A stretch of 64,000 nt of DNA from Asticcacaulis machinosus (GTDB taxonomy: Bacteria; Pseudomonadota; Alphaproteobacteria; Caulobacterales; Caulobacteraceae), in contig NZ_JAQQKV010000001.1 of the NCBI RefSeq assembly GCF_028550435.1, positions 1,550,001 through 1,614,000 on the forward strand. Direction: 5' to 3'. The position numbers and the translations under genes are program-made. A model generated the notes under the pieces. That model was not told the origin of the DNA. It ran no database searches and saw only the letters and a program-made list of their open reading frames with translations. The first letter of the stretch is position 1. Each line of letters begins with the position of its first letter. Shown in pieces: positions 45,962 to 55,012 of the stretch.

Positions 45962-46068
45962 CCAATTCACTCAAAAGTTTGCCGCTGACGCGCCAATACA
46001 TTTTGAGTGGGTAAGACTTAATCAAGAAAAATATCGAGATTTGAGCTGAATAATAAGGGACTAGCGAC

Positions 46069-46089
46069 GCGGGTATATTTAATACCCGC
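46069..46089. terminator. Hairpin between convergent SDR and epimerase genes
   Basis: GCGGGTA, loop TATTTAA, TACCCGC. Symmetrical, no long T-run on either side; a bidirectional terminator is possible because the two flanking genes converge here. Confidence 0.45.
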
Positions 46090-46129
46090 TAGCAACGGCC
46101 CTGTATTAGTCAGCCAAAGACCGGTATTT

Positions 46130-47038
46130 TTACCCGTGCAGGGTCATGTCCATCCATATCTGCGCCCGCTCACCGGTCTTAAGGCACTTCAGGCCGGAAT
46201 TGGGTTTATTGAACGGATCGGGCATGTGATTGACCGGCTCAGCGCAGAAGAAATCCTCGCCCGGCGGCACATAGATATGCAGCCAGTGGCAGTCGGGTGA
46301 GGCCTTAACCGTCACCACCGCCTCATCGCCCTCGAATACGTCGAACCGGCCATTAAATTCGGTATGGCAGTGATCGAGCAATTGCTCGGCATCGACCACC
46401 GCCCCGTTTGTCCAGTCCTTACCGCAATAGACGCCGCCGTGCCATTCGGTCGGCAGGCAGTCGTCGCTCGACAGCCACACCCCCTCGACATGGGCCTTAA
46501 GCAGGGTCTGCGGCGACTTAAGGAAATAGGGGTGAAAGCCCAGCCCTGCCGGCATGGCGCAGGGCGAAAGGTTGGTCACCGACAGATATATCCGCATCCC
46601 CCCGTCACGCAGTTCACAAATGACTTCGGCGCGGTAATCCCACGGCCATTCCCCGCATTTATGATCAAAAACCAGCCGCGCCCGTGACGCACTGACCTCC
46701 GCCACCTGCCAGCTTGCGCGCCAACCCTGACCATGCAGGGTATGGGGATGATCTCCCAGATTGGGTTTAAGCTGAATGTCCTTGGTGCCCAGCACAAAAT
46801 GGCCGTTTTTGATCCGGTTGGCAAACGGCACCAGCGGAAAATTGCCGGTTTGCAGCACATCATCCGCCCCGTCGGCTGTGGGCCGCAGATAATCGCGCCC
46901 CTTGTGTCTCAGGCTAAGGGTCGAGGCCCCCAGATGCGGGGCAATGATCACTTGTGTATCACCGGCGCTTAAGGCAATCGCTGACTCGCGCGCACGGCTT
47001 AAGACGAGGGTATCCCCCTCCTCTGTATAATCGGACAT
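46130..47038 (-). CDS. Aldose 1-epimerase (galactose-mutarotase family)
   Basis: 302 residues: PLVPFANRIKNGHF, LHGQGWRASW with the catalytic His region, GLGFHPYFLKSP with the second His, and EPVNHMPDPFN carrying the catalytic Glu. Interconverts alpha and beta anomers of aldoses. It follows a XylE-like symporter gene, so the physiological sugar may be xylose, galactose or glucose released from hemicellulose. A terminator separates it from the symporter gene. Confidence 0.9.
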   Translation of the reverse strand: MSDYTEEGDTLVLSRARESAIALSAGDTQVIIAPHLGASTLSLRHKGRDYLRPTADGADDVLQTGNFPLVPFANRIKNGHFVLGTKDIQLKPNLGDHPHTLHGQGWRASWQVAEVSASRARLVFDHKCGEWPWDYRAEVICELRDGGMRIYLSVTNLSPCAMPAGLGFHPYFLKSPQTLLKAHVEGVWLSSDDCLPTEWHGGVYCGKDWTNGAVVDAEQLLDHCHTEFNGRFDVFEGDEAVVTVKASPDCHWLHIYVPPGEDFFCAEPVNHMPDPFNKPNSGLKCLKTGERAQIWMDMTLHG

Positions 47039-47081
47039 GATGGCGTTTTTCCCGGTTTCATTATTATCATTTTTTTAATGC

Positions 47082-47113
47082 AAAACGGCGGGGCTGATTA
47101 CCCCGCCGTCGTT
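47082..47113 (-). terminator. Terminator after the XylE-like symporter
   Basis: On the minus strand ACGGCGGGG, a 7-nt loop, CCCCGCCGT and TTTTGC. Nine-base-pair GC-rich stem between symporter stop (47130) and epimerase start (47038). Confidence 0.8.
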
Positions 47114-47129
47114 TCAGTCTACCCTAAGG

Positions 47130-48560
47130 TCAGGGCTTTTTCCAGAGACCTTCGATGGCCTCCAGCGTCTTGCCCTTGGTCTCAGGCACGAACTTCCAGA
47201 CGAAAATCGCCGCCAGAACCGAAAAACCGGCATAGATATAATAGTTTAGTCCGTGGTTGAATGTGGCGTTGATAGCCGTGTCACCATCGATCACTTTGAA
47301 TGACCAGGTGACGATATAGTTTGAAATCCACTGGGCGGCGACGGCGATAGCCATGGCCTTACCCTTGATGGAGTTCGGGAACATTTCCGACAGCAGCACC
47401 CACACAACCGGCCCCCACGACAGGGCGAAACCGGCGATATAGGCCATGGCGGCATAAAGCAGCAGCGTGCCTTCCTGCTTTTGCTGGAACAGGACACCAA
47501 GCGCAGCCATAGACGCGGCCATGACCAGAGCCCCCAGAATCAGCAACGGCTTACGGCCCCAGCGGTCAACCGTAAAGGTCGCCACCAGCGTAAACACCAC
47601 ATTGGCCGCCCCGACCAGAACCGTCTGGAACAGGGCCTGATCGGTACCGGCACCGATGTTCTTGAACATCAGCGGCGCATAATAAAGCACGGCATTAATA
47701 CCAACGAACTGCTGGAACACCGACAGCAGCACCCCGACCACAATCACGCCAAACCCGAACGACAGAAGCTTGCCCGAATGTGCCGTCAGGGAGCCGCGAA
47801 TTTCGGACATAGTCGCCTGAGCCGCGGCCGGATCGTTCAGTTCGCCCAAAAGCTTTGCAGCCTTATCGTCCTTGCCCTTAAGAACGTACCAGCGCGGCGT
47901 GTCCGGCATAACAAAGGCGGCCACAAAGAACAGGGCGGCCGGAAGCGCGGCCGAAGCCAGCATGTGACGCCAACCGGTCGACAACACCCACTCATCCGTA
48001 CCGGTCTCGGCAATCTTCAGGTTGACGAAATAGACCAGCAACATACCGCCCACAATGGCAATCTGCTGAAAGGTCACCAAAAGCCCGCGGTGCTTGGCCG
48101 GAGCGATTTCCGCTATATAGAGCGGTGAAATCAGCGACGCCATGCCGATGGCCACGCCACCGATAAAGCGATAGATCATGAACGGGTTTAGCCCGTCCAC
48201 GCCCATTTGCCCGACCGGGGCCAGACCAAATTCCGGATAGCCCGACAGCAATGATGAGGCAAAAAACAGAAACGCCGCAATCAGCATGCCGATCCGACGG
48301 CCCAGTGCGGTGGCCAGCGGCCCGGCAATCAGTGAGCCGACCACACAGCCCAGCAACGCGATCCCGATAGCGGTGCCCGCCAGAGAGTTGCGCGCCACTT
48401 CGGTCAGATCGGTGCGCGGGGTGACGAAATTATGGACGATGGCTTCTTCCGCCCCCGAAATAACGGCGGTGTCGTAGCCGAACAAAAGGCCCCCCAGGGC
48501 GGCACCAATCGCCAGCCCCATGACAAGCCCCATGTTCACCTTACCCAGTGATGAGGTCAT
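47130..48560 (-). CDS. MFS sugar:H+ symporter, XylE-like (probable D-xylose importer)
   Basis: 476 residues, 12 transmembrane helices. GGLLFGYDTAVISGAEE, RFIGGVAIGMASLISPLYIAEIAP, PDTPRWYV, QQFVGINAVLYYAP, DRWGRKPLLILG, PVVWVLLSEMFPNSIKG and FVPETKGKTLE are the sugar-porter family signatures, with residues typical of XylE. Together with a xylose-type LacI operator at 48789-48802 this points to D-xylose uptake. It diverges from the ThuA-domain gene. Confidence 0.9.
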   Translation of the reverse strand: MTSSLGKVNMGLVMGLAIGAALGGLLFGYDTAVISGAEEAIVHNFVTPRTDLTEVARNSLAGTAIGIALLGCVVGSLIAGPLATALGRRIGMLIAAFLFFASSLLSGYPEFGLAPVGQMGVDGLNPFMIYRFIGGVAIGMASLISPLYIAEIAPAKHRGLLVTFQQIAIVGGMLLVYFVNLKIAETGTDEWVLSTGWRHMLASAALPAALFFVAAFVMPDTPRWYVLKGKDDKAAKLLGELNDPAAAQATMSEIRGSLTAHSGKLLSFGFGVIVVGVLLSVFQQFVGINAVLYYAPLMFKNIGAGTDQALFQTVLVGAANVVFTLVATFTVDRWGRKPLLILGALVMAASMAALGVLFQQKQEGTLLLYAAMAYIAGFALSWGPVVWVLLSEMFPNSIKGKAMAIAVAAQWISNYIVTWSFKVIDGDTAINATFNHGLNYYIYAGFSVLAAIFVWKFVPETKGKTLEAIEGLWKKP

Positions 48561-48788
48561 TGATGTAATCCTTCCTGCGGGCCACGGCCCGTTCCCTGTC
48601 TGCGGGCATGAGCCCGTATTCCCTTGACAATAACTGCGGTATATTTTGTGTTTTAACAGGGTCCCTACTGCCCCATCCCGCCGGCGGAACTATTAACGAA
48701 AGGGACAGGGTGGGCAAGTGCCGAAACCGGAAAATGCGAAGGAAAGATAAGGTTTTACGCCAATTTTCGTCTTTTTTGCGCATTAATT

Positions 48789-48802
48789 TGTTAACGCTAC
48801 CA
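48789..48802. promoter_or_regulatory. XylR-type LacI operator between xylE-like and thuA-like genes
   Basis: TGTTAACGCTACCA. It matches the site at 54902-54915 (TGATAGCGCTACCA) at 12 of 14 positions and is an imperfect inverted repeat around CG. I recall a TTAGCGCTACCA element in the Caulobacter xylose promoter. Located where it could repress both divergent genes. Confidence 0.7.
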
Positions 48803-48874
48803 TTGTGCGCCGCACTCACCGCATTGCATATAAATATCGCCCGCCCCCAAAAGCGAATCCGAGGAAACCGTTCG

Positions 48875-49819
48875 ATGCCCAAATCCCTCCCGATCCCCCG
48901 CCCCCTTACCCGCCGTGAGTGGCTTTTAGGGGGGGCGGCACTTTTCGCGTCAGGCGTGCCCGCCTACGCCTCAGGACGCCGTATCCGGGTGTTGCTGCTT
49001 GATGGTTTCAACAATCACGACTGGCAGCAGACCACCCGCATCGTTCAGACAATCTTAGCGCCCACCGGCCTGTTTGAGGTGACCGTATCGACCGCCCCGC
49101 CATCGCCCACCACTCCCGGCTGGGCCGACTGGCGGCCACGGTTTCAAGACTTCGATGTCGTGATCCAGACCTGCAATGATTACAAAAGCGACGCCGGATG
49201 GCCCGACGTGGTTAAAGCCGATTTCGAGGCCTATGTTCGCAAGGGCGGCGGGGTTTATGTACTGCACGCCGCCAATAACGGCTTTCCGGACTGGCCAGAA
49301 TATAATGACATGATCGGGCTGGGCTGGCGGCCCAAGAACTACGGCATCGCCGTCCATATCGACGGTAACGGTAAGATCGCCCGCATCCCTGCCGGTCAGG
49401 GCGATAAATCCAGCCACGGCCCGCGCGCCAACGCCCTTGTTCACCGCCTGAATGATCATCCAGTGCATCAGGGTCTGCCGCGCCAATGGATGACGGCAGA
49501 TCTTGAGCACTATTCTTACGTGCGCGGCCCGGCTAAAAATTTGACCATCCTGACCTATGCCTATGAGGCCAAAACCCAAATGAACTGGCCGCTGGAATGG
49601 GTGGTGCGCTATGGGCAGGGCAGGGTCTATGTGGCCAACTATGGCCACGTCTGGACAGGCGACGTTCAGCCGCTAACTTTGCGCAGCGCGGACGTGCAGA
49701 CGATCCTTCCGCGCGCCCTGCAATGGCTGGCACGCCGCCCGGTGACCTTTCCGGTGCCCTCAGATTTTCCGACCGCGACGAAAACATCAGTGCGGCCGGA
49801 GTTTGAAGGGATACACTGA
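48875..49819 (+). CDS. ThuA-domain secreted protein
   Basis: 314 residues from ATG 48875 (GAGGAAA 8 bp upstream). The N-terminus LTRREWLLGGAALFASG has twin Arg and looks like a Tat or Sec signal ending PAYA|SG. The ThuA/trehalose-utilisation-like fold follows: VLLLDGFNNHDWQQTTR, FDVVIQTCND, GGGVYVLHAANNGFPDW, EHYSYVRGP, GRVYVANYGHVW. ThuA-like proteins adopt a class-I-amidotransferase-like fold and are associated with sugar oxidation, but the reaction is unknown. Its promoter carries a xylose-type operator. Confidence 0.85.
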   Translation: MPKSLPIPRPLTRREWLLGGAALFASGVPAYASGRRIRVLLLDGFNNHDWQQTTRIVQTILAPTGLFEVTVSTAPPSPTTPGWADWRPRFQDFDVVIQTCNDYKSDAGWPDVVKADFEAYVRKGGGVYVLHAANNGFPDWPEYNDMIGLGWRPKNYGIAVHIDGNGKIARIPAGQGDKSSHGPRANALVHRLNDHPVHQGLPRQWMTADLEHYSYVRGPAKNLTILTYAYEAKTQMNWPLEWVVRYGQGRVYVANYGHVWTGDVQPLTLRSADVQTILPRALQWLARRPVTFPVPSDFPTATKTSVRPEFEGIH

Positions 49820-49827
49820 TTTAAATC

Positions 49828-49968
49828 TCCTCCCTACGCAGTGGGGAGGGGGACCATCAAGGGACGTTTGTCCCGCAGATGGTGGAGGGGTACATACCGC
49901 ATACCCCTCCGTCTCAATGCGGCCTTTGGCCTTACTCGCCACCTCCCCACGCAGTGGGGAGGAGATAA
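49828..49968. repeat. Mosaic palindromic repeat R5
   Basis: CTCCTCCCTACGCAGTGGGGAGG at the left (seen as CTCCTCCC then GTGGGGAGG) and CCTCCCCACGCAGTGGGGAGG (split: CCTCCCCAC, GTGGGGAGGAG) at the right, with TGGTGGAGGGGTA and TACCCCTCCG in the middle. Fills the space between the convergent thuA-like and xylD genes. Confidence 0.8.
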
Positions 49969-51756
49969 TCAATGATTATGCCGTGGCATCTGCTCGGCTA
50001 TGTGGGTGAATTTCAGCGCCGGTTCCATGACCGCGCCCGTGTGCAGTTGCCCGACCGTCTGGCGGTAGATTTCCTGCCACGGGGTCATGCTGTCTGGATA
50101 GGCCGGAATGCCCTCAAGCTTACGGGCGGCGATGACCGCATCGTCAACCAACGCATTACACGCGCCGGTATTGATATCGATGCGGATCATATCGCCGGTG
50201 CGCAACCAAGACAGCCCGCCACCGACCGCACTTTCGGGTGAAGCATTGAGGATCGACGGTGAATCCGCTGTGCCCGATTGGCGGCCATCGCCCAGGGTCG
50301 GCAGGGACGTGATGCCTTTTTTGAGCAGGGCATCAGGCGGCTGCATATTGACCACTTCGGCCGAACCGGGCCAGCCGACCGGGCCGGAGCCGCGAATGAC
50401 CAGAATGGTGTTTTCATCGATATTCAGCGCCGGATCATTGATGCGTTCATGATAGTCGGTCGAGCCATCAAACACGACGGCCCTGGCTTCAAAAATGTTT
50501 TCCTGCCCCGGCCGCGACAGATAGCGCGTGCGGAACTCATCGGAAATCACGCTGGTTTTCATGATGGCGAACTCAAACAGATTGCCTTTGAGCACGAGGA
50601 AACCGGCCCGTGCCATCATCGGCTCAGCCACGGTCGTGATCATTTCACGGTCCTTGGTTTCACGGCCGATGACGTTTTCAGCAATCGTCTTACCCGTAAT
50701 GGTTTTGGCATCGCCGTCGATCAGGTTTTCCTTGAGCAACTCCACATGGATCGCCGGAACCCCGCCCGCACGGTGGAAGCGTTCCCCCAGATATTTACCC
50801 GCCGGCTGCATATTGAGGATCAGCGGAATGTCGTAGGCCGCCATCCAGTCCTGATCGGTCAGCTCAACCCCGGCGTGACGGGCCATAGCGACAATATGCG
50901 GCTGGGCATTGGTCGATCCACCGACGGCAGCCACCAGAGCAATCGCATTGAGGAAGGAATTGCGCGTCAGGATTTTCGAGGGTTTTAAGTCTTCCCACGC
51001 CATCTCGACAATGCGCTTACCCGTCTCATAGGCCATCTGCCCACGCTCACGGTAAGGGGCCGGGATGGCCGAACAACCGGGCAAAGATAGGCCCAGCGTT
51101 TCGGCGACCGCATTCATGGTTGAAGCCGTGCCCATAGTGTTGCAATGGCCTGCCGAGGGGGCCGACGCCGCAGCCGCTTCGATAAATTCGTCCTCGGTCA
51201 TTTGCCCTGCGGCCAGCTTACGGCGCGACCGCCAGATAACGGTGCCGGAACCGACCAGATCGCCTTCGTGATGGCCATCCAGCATCGGCCCACCCGACAG
51301 GACAATGGCCGGAATATCAACTGCCGTGGCGGCCATAATGCCCGCCGGTGTCGTCTTATCGCAGCCGGTCGTCAGCACCACAGCATCGATCGGATAGCCG
51401 TGCAGGATCTCGATCATCGTCATGTAGCTGAGGTTACGATCAATAGCTGCAGTCGGACGGCGACAGTTTTCAAAAATCGGGTGACATGGAAACTCCATCG
51501 GAATTCCGCCCGCATCGCGGATACCGGCCTTGACGCGGTCAGCCAGATCCAGATGGATGCGGTTGCACGGCGATATGTCCGACCCCGTCTGGGCGATGCC
51601 AATGATCGGACGGCCGGAGCGCAGTTCGGCAGGCGTCAGCCCATAATTCATGAAGCGCTCAAGGTAGAGTGCGGCCATATCGATATGGCCGGGGGCCTCG
51701 AACCATTCCTGAGAACGGAAACGGCCATTGGGGGTGGCAGGTTTGCGATTAGACAT
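49969..51756 (-). CDS. xylD: D-xylonate dehydratase (IlvD/Edd family)
   Basis: 595 residues from ATG 51756; the frame extends 19 codons upstream, but the ATG that overlaps the xylC stop by 8 bp begins MSNRKPATPNGRFRS as in Caulobacter XylD. RSQEWFEAPGHIDMAALYLERFMNYG, TTGCDKTTPAG and SAGHCNTMGTASTMN supply the Fe-S cysteines; SLPTLGDGRQSGTADSPSILN and a C-terminal PRHNH complete the match. Converts D-xylonate to 2-keto-3-deoxy-D-xylonate, third step of the Weimberg route. Confidence 0.96.
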   Translation of the reverse strand: MSNRKPATPNGRFRSQEWFEAPGHIDMAALYLERFMNYGLTPAELRSGRPIIGIAQTGSDISPCNRIHLDLADRVKAGIRDAGGIPMEFPCHPIFENCRRPTAAIDRNLSYMTMIEILHGYPIDAVVLTTGCDKTTPAGIMAATAVDIPAIVLSGGPMLDGHHEGDLVGSGTVIWRSRRKLAAGQMTEDEFIEAAAASAPSAGHCNTMGTASTMNAVAETLGLSLPGCSAIPAPYRERGQMAYETGKRIVEMAWEDLKPSKILTRNSFLNAIALVAAVGGSTNAQPHIVAMARHAGVELTDQDWMAAYDIPLILNMQPAGKYLGERFHRAGGVPAIHVELLKENLIDGDAKTITGKTIAENVIGRETKDREMITTVAEPMMARAGFLVLKGNLFEFAIMKTSVISDEFRTRYLSRPGQENIFEARAVVFDGSTDYHERINDPALNIDENTILVIRGSGPVGWPGSAEVVNMQPPDALLKKGITSLPTLGDGRQSGTADSPSILNASPESAVGGGLSWLRTGDMIRIDINTGACNALVDDAVIAARKLEGIPAYPDSMTPWQEIYRQTVGQLHTGAVMEPALKFTHIAEQMPRHNH

Positions 51757-52648
51757 GATCAATCTCATATTGCGGCTGGCCGGCGATATCGGCCTCAAAA
51801 CTAAACAGGCCACCGGCCAAAGGTTGCGATTTCAGGTCGTCAGCCGACAATCCCTTGGCAGCCGTGGTGGCATAGACGGTTTTCAGATCACGACCACCAA
51901 AGGCGATCTTGGTGACGTTGGACACCGGGAATTTGACGCGCCGGATCAAGTGGCCATCAGGCGAATAACAGTTGACGCCCCAGCCGAAAAACAGCGCGTT
52001 CCACACGTTTCCGGCGCTGTCGACCACGGGCCCGTCCATATAACCTTCGCCGTGATCGCCGGTTTTTCCGTTCTGATCCAACTGCGCAAAGATTCGCTTA
52101 CCCGCAATCTCACCGTCATCATCCAGATCAAAGGCATAGATGACCTTTTTCAGGGTGTCGTTATGATAGAGGGTTTTGCCATCAGGGCTGACGGCGGGCC
52201 CATTGGTGATGACATAGTCGTCATCCATCTTTTTCAGACCGCGGGCATCATAGCGGTAAAGCGCGCCGGTCGGGTTGTTTTCATCGTCATCCATAGACCC
52301 GAACCACAGACGGCCTTTGGCATCGACAAAGCCGTCATTGAGGCGGTTGCCCGGCAGGTGCGGCTCAATGTGGGTCAGCAGCGTGAAATCACCCGTTTTT
52401 GGCTCAAACAGATAAAGCCCGGTCTTACAGCCGACCACAAAGCCGCCGCGTTTACGGGGCGCAATAAAGCCGCACGGCGATGGCGCGGTCCATGACTGTT
52501 TCGAGCCGATACTGACATCATAGCGATGGATTTTCGACGATTTGATATCGACAAACCATACGGCATGATCCTTGGCCGACCAGATCGGGCCCTCGCCCAG
52601 CGTGGCCTTCAAGTCCCAGACGCAGGTGACCTCAAAATTAGCGACCAT
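51749..52648 (-). CDS. xylC: Xylonolactonase (SMP-30/gluconolactonase family)
   Basis: 299 residues from ATG 52648, which has GGGA 4-8 bp upstream (an ATG three codons earlier is possible). VTCVWDLKATLGEGPIW carries the metal-binding Glu; RLNDGFVDAKGRLWFGSMDDDE and ITNGPAVSPDGKTLYHNDT give the Asn and Asp ligands, as in Caulobacter XylC. Hydrolyses D-xylono-lactone to D-xylonate. Overlaps xylD by 8 bp. Confidence 0.94.
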   Translation of the reverse strand: MVANFEVTCVWDLKATLGEGPIWSAKDHAVWFVDIKSSKIHRYDVSIGSKQSWTAPSPCGFIAPRKRGGFVVGCKTGLYLFEPKTGDFTLLTHIEPHLPGNRLNDGFVDAKGRLWFGSMDDDENNPTGALYRYDARGLKKMDDDYVITNGPAVSPDGKTLYHNDTLKKVIYAFDLDDDGEIAGKRIFAQLDQNGKTGDHGEGYMDGPVVDSAGNVWNALFFGWGVNCYSPDGHLIRRVKFPVSNVTKIAFGGRDLKTVYATTAAKGLSADDLKSQPLAGGLFSFEADIAGQPQYEIDHV

Positions 52649-52674
52649 GTTTCCCATCCTGCGTTTTTTTATTA

Positions 52675-52806
52675 GCCCCCCCTGTTGCAGGGGGAGCTTT
52701 CATTTGATGGCCTGCATCAAATGAAAGAGGGGGTAATCCTGCGCCAACATTACCCCACCTTCCGGCCACAAGTGGCCTCCCTCCTCCCCTCCAAGAGGGG
52801 AGGTTC
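52675..52806. repeat. Mosaic palindromic repeat R6, between xylB and xylC
   Basis: CCCCCCTGTTGCAGGGGGAGCTTTCATTTGATG and its inner complement (CATCAAATGAAAGAGGGGG) form a nested hairpin of the same kind as in R1 and R7; CCTCCCTCCTCCCCTCC with GAGGGGAGG is at the right end. It splits an otherwise tight xyl operon. Confidence 0.78.
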
Positions 52807-52808
52807 TT

Positions 52809-53558
52809 CTATCTCCAGCCCGCGTCGATCCAGTAACCGTGACCGGTGCAAAGCGACGCATCGTCAGACGCCAGAAACAGCGCCAGAGAGGCCACATGCT
52901 TAGGCTCGATCCGGCCCGGCAGGCATTGTGATTCCACAATCTGGCGCTCACCTTCGGGAGTGTACCATTTCATCTGGCGCGGCGTTTTGACATTGCCCGG
53001 AATGATTGAGGTGACACGGATATTATCCGGGCCAAGCTCACGCGCCAGCGCGCGGGTCATGCCCTCAATACCGGCCTTGGCGGTTTCATAGAGCACCAGA
53101 TCAGGCAAGCCCAGGTGCCAGGAGATCGAGCCGAAATTAATGATCGCGCCACCACCGGCAGACTTCATCCCCGGCGCAATCACGCGCGTCGTCATGGCCA
53201 GATGCTTGAGGTTGACGGCGATATTCTTATCAAAAAATTCCGATGTCACTTCCGACAGGGTGTGTCGATCATCGCGGGCGGCATTGTTAAGCAGGATATT
53301 GACCGGCCCGTCGGCCAACACGGTTTTCAGCGTCGCCTCTAACGCTGGCGTATCGGTCAGGTCGCACTTATGAAACGTCGGGGCCACCCCCAGCACGCCG
53401 GTATCAAGCGTGGCCGATACCTCATCGACCAGATCGATAAAGTGGACGCGGGCACCTTGCTGCACAAAGGCAGTGACAAGACCGCCCCCAATGCCGGAGC
53501 CGCCGCCGGTGATGAGAACTTTTTTACCTTTAAGGCTTGGATAGATTGCCGACGACAT
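52809..53558 (-). CDS. xylB: D-xylose 1-dehydrogenase (SDR)
   Basis: 249 residues, starting MSSAIYPSLKGKKVLITGGG as in Caulobacter XylB. NAD motif GGGSGIGGG, NNAARDDRH, INFGSISWHLGLPDLVLYETAKAG giving Ser, Tyr and Lys, PGNVKTPRQMKWYTPEG, and DDASLCTGHGYWIDAGWR at the C-terminus. Oxidises D-xylose to D-xylonolactone with NAD. The gene starts 33 bp after xylX. Confidence 0.95.
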   Translation of the reverse strand: MSSAIYPSLKGKKVLITGGGSGIGGGLVTAFVQQGARVHFIDLVDEVSATLDTGVLGVAPTFHKCDLTDTPALEATLKTVLADGPVNILLNNAARDDRHTLSEVTSEFFDKNIAVNLKHLAMTTRVIAPGMKSAGGGAIINFGSISWHLGLPDLVLYETAKAGIEGMTRALARELGPDNIRVTSIIPGNVKTPRQMKWYTPEGERQIVESQCLPGRIEPKHVASLALFLASDDASLCTGHGYWIDAGWR

Positions 53559-53591
53559 CAGTCCCCATACTTTCTTGAATTGTATTTATTT

Positions 53592-54788
53592 TTAAGCGAC
53601 CGCGTCGTGCGGCTGTACTTTTTTGGTATTCAGCAGGCCGCGCCCCGCCAGATTTGTCATCAGATCAACGATACCATATGACCACGGGGCGGCCTCTTTT
53701 GAGGTCACCACGCGGTTGGTAAGCGTCCCCAGTTTCGGTGACGACACGCTGACGATATCGCCGACCTTATGGGTAAAGCCACGTCCCGGCACATCGCGGT
53801 CCTGGGTCGGGGCAAACAGCGTTCCCATCATCAGGATGAAACCGTCGGGATATTGATGCTCGCTCAGGGTCTGGCGCACCAGTTCCAGCGGATCACGGCT
53901 GATCTCGGTCATGCTGGATTTGCCCTTAAGCACATAACCTTCGGGGCCGGTGATATCGAGATCAAGCTGGGCCGAGCGGACATTGTCAATGCCAAAGGTG
54001 TCATCAAACATGCGGATGAAGGGCCCAAGGCCGGTCGAGGCATTATTGTCTTTGGCCTTACCCAGCAGCAGGGCCGAGCGCCCTTCAAAGCAGCGCAGAT
54101 TGACGTCGTTACCTAGCATGGCCCCCACCGGACGGCCCTTGGGATCCACGACCAGAACCACTTCGGGTTCGGGGTTGTTCCAGGTCGAGTCGGATCGGAT
54201 ACCGACTTCGTCGCCCCAGCCAATCGACGACAACACCGGCCCCTTGGTGAAGACTTCGGCGTCAGGGCCGATGGCGACTTCGAGATATTGCGACCACATG
54301 CCGTCAGCGATCAGGGCGTCTTTCAACTTGGCGGCATCGTCTGAACCCGGCACGACGGAGCGGATATCGGCCCCGATACGCTCTTTCAGGGCATCGCGGA
54401 TGCCTTGCGCCTTATCGGCATCGCCGCGGGCGCGTTCTTCGATCACACGTTCAACGGCGGATACGGCGAAGGTGACCCCGGCCGCCTTGACGCATTGCAG
54501 GTCGATAGGCGACAGCAGTTTATCCGCAGACGCCTCACCCGACCATGAGGTCGTGAAGCTGAAACTTTCCAGATCGCCCAGCAGTTTGCCACCGGCGGGA
54601 GCACCCTTTTGCGGCCACAGGGCCATCAGTTGCGCCACGGTCGGGGCCACCGGAGTCATGTCATAAACCTTACCACCGGCAACCATGACCGGCGTCGGCC
54701 CTTCTGGTAATTGGATGCGTCCAATCAGGGTTGCGTCACGCCAGTCGTCCGGAAGCGCGCTGATCAGGCTGTGGTCAGTGTTCGACAT
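53592..54788 (-). CDS. xylX: 2-keto-3-deoxy-D-xylonate dehydratase (FAH family)
   Basis: 398 residues from ATG 54788 (GAGGA 11 bp upstream; an ATG seven codons earlier has only a poor site). LPDDWRDATLIGRIQLPEGPTPV, DLQCVKAAGVTFAVSAVERVIEERARGD, QYLEVAIGPDAEVFTKGP, WNNPEPEVVLVVDPKG, LGNDVNLRCFEGRSALLLGKAKDNNAS closely match Caulobacter XylX. It makes 2-ketoglutarate semialdehyde. The operator 54902-54915 lies 114 bp upstream. Confidence 0.95.
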   Translation of the reverse strand: MSNTDHSLISALPDDWRDATLIGRIQLPEGPTPVMVAGGKVYDMTPVAPTVAQLMALWPQKGAPAGGKLLGDLESFSFTTSWSGEASADKLLSPIDLQCVKAAGVTFAVSAVERVIEERARGDADKAQGIRDALKERIGADIRSVVPGSDDAAKLKDALIADGMWSQYLEVAIGPDAEVFTKGPVLSSIGWGDEVGIRSDSTWNNPEPEVVLVVDPKGRPVGAMLGNDVNLRCFEGRSALLLGKAKDNNASTGLGPFIRMFDDTFGIDNVRSAQLDLDITGPEGYVLKGKSSMTEISRDPLELVRQTLSEHQYPDGFILMMGTLFAPTQDRDVPGRGFTHKVGDIVSVSSPKLGTLTNRVVTSKEAAPWSYGIVDLMTNLAGRGLLNTKKVQPHDAVA

Positions 54789-54901
54789 GAAATTGATTTT
54801 CCTCAACATTTCCCGAAAAGCAAATCCATCTCACCTAACGGGCACCTTCGACATTTTTGCCGTGTCCGTCAAAATTTATACAGGCTCTGCTTTTTAAATC
54901 A

Positions 54902-54915
54902 TGATAGCGCTACCA
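54902..54915. promoter_or_regulatory. XylR-type LacI operator upstream of xylX
   Basis: TGATAGCGCTACCA, an inverted repeat (TGGTAGC half-sites) around the central CG with one mismatch. Twelve of 14 bases are shared with the site at 48789-48802. It lies between xylX and the LacI-family gene. Confidence 0.78.
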
Positions 54916-55012
54916 TTTGCGCTGCCGACAGGCGTATGTCAAGCCAAAACACTCATGGTGCAGTGCGAATTTTGAAGCCATCCCCGCCAGATTTTACATG
55001 ACCTGTAAAAAT

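Noticed and set aside
50278-50988. 236-residue plus-strand frame opposite xylD
   Set aside because: Shadow of the very well conserved xylD gene.
53950-54666. 238-residue plus-strand frame opposite xylX
   Set aside because: Ser/Arg-rich antisense artefact; xylX similarity covers the whole region.
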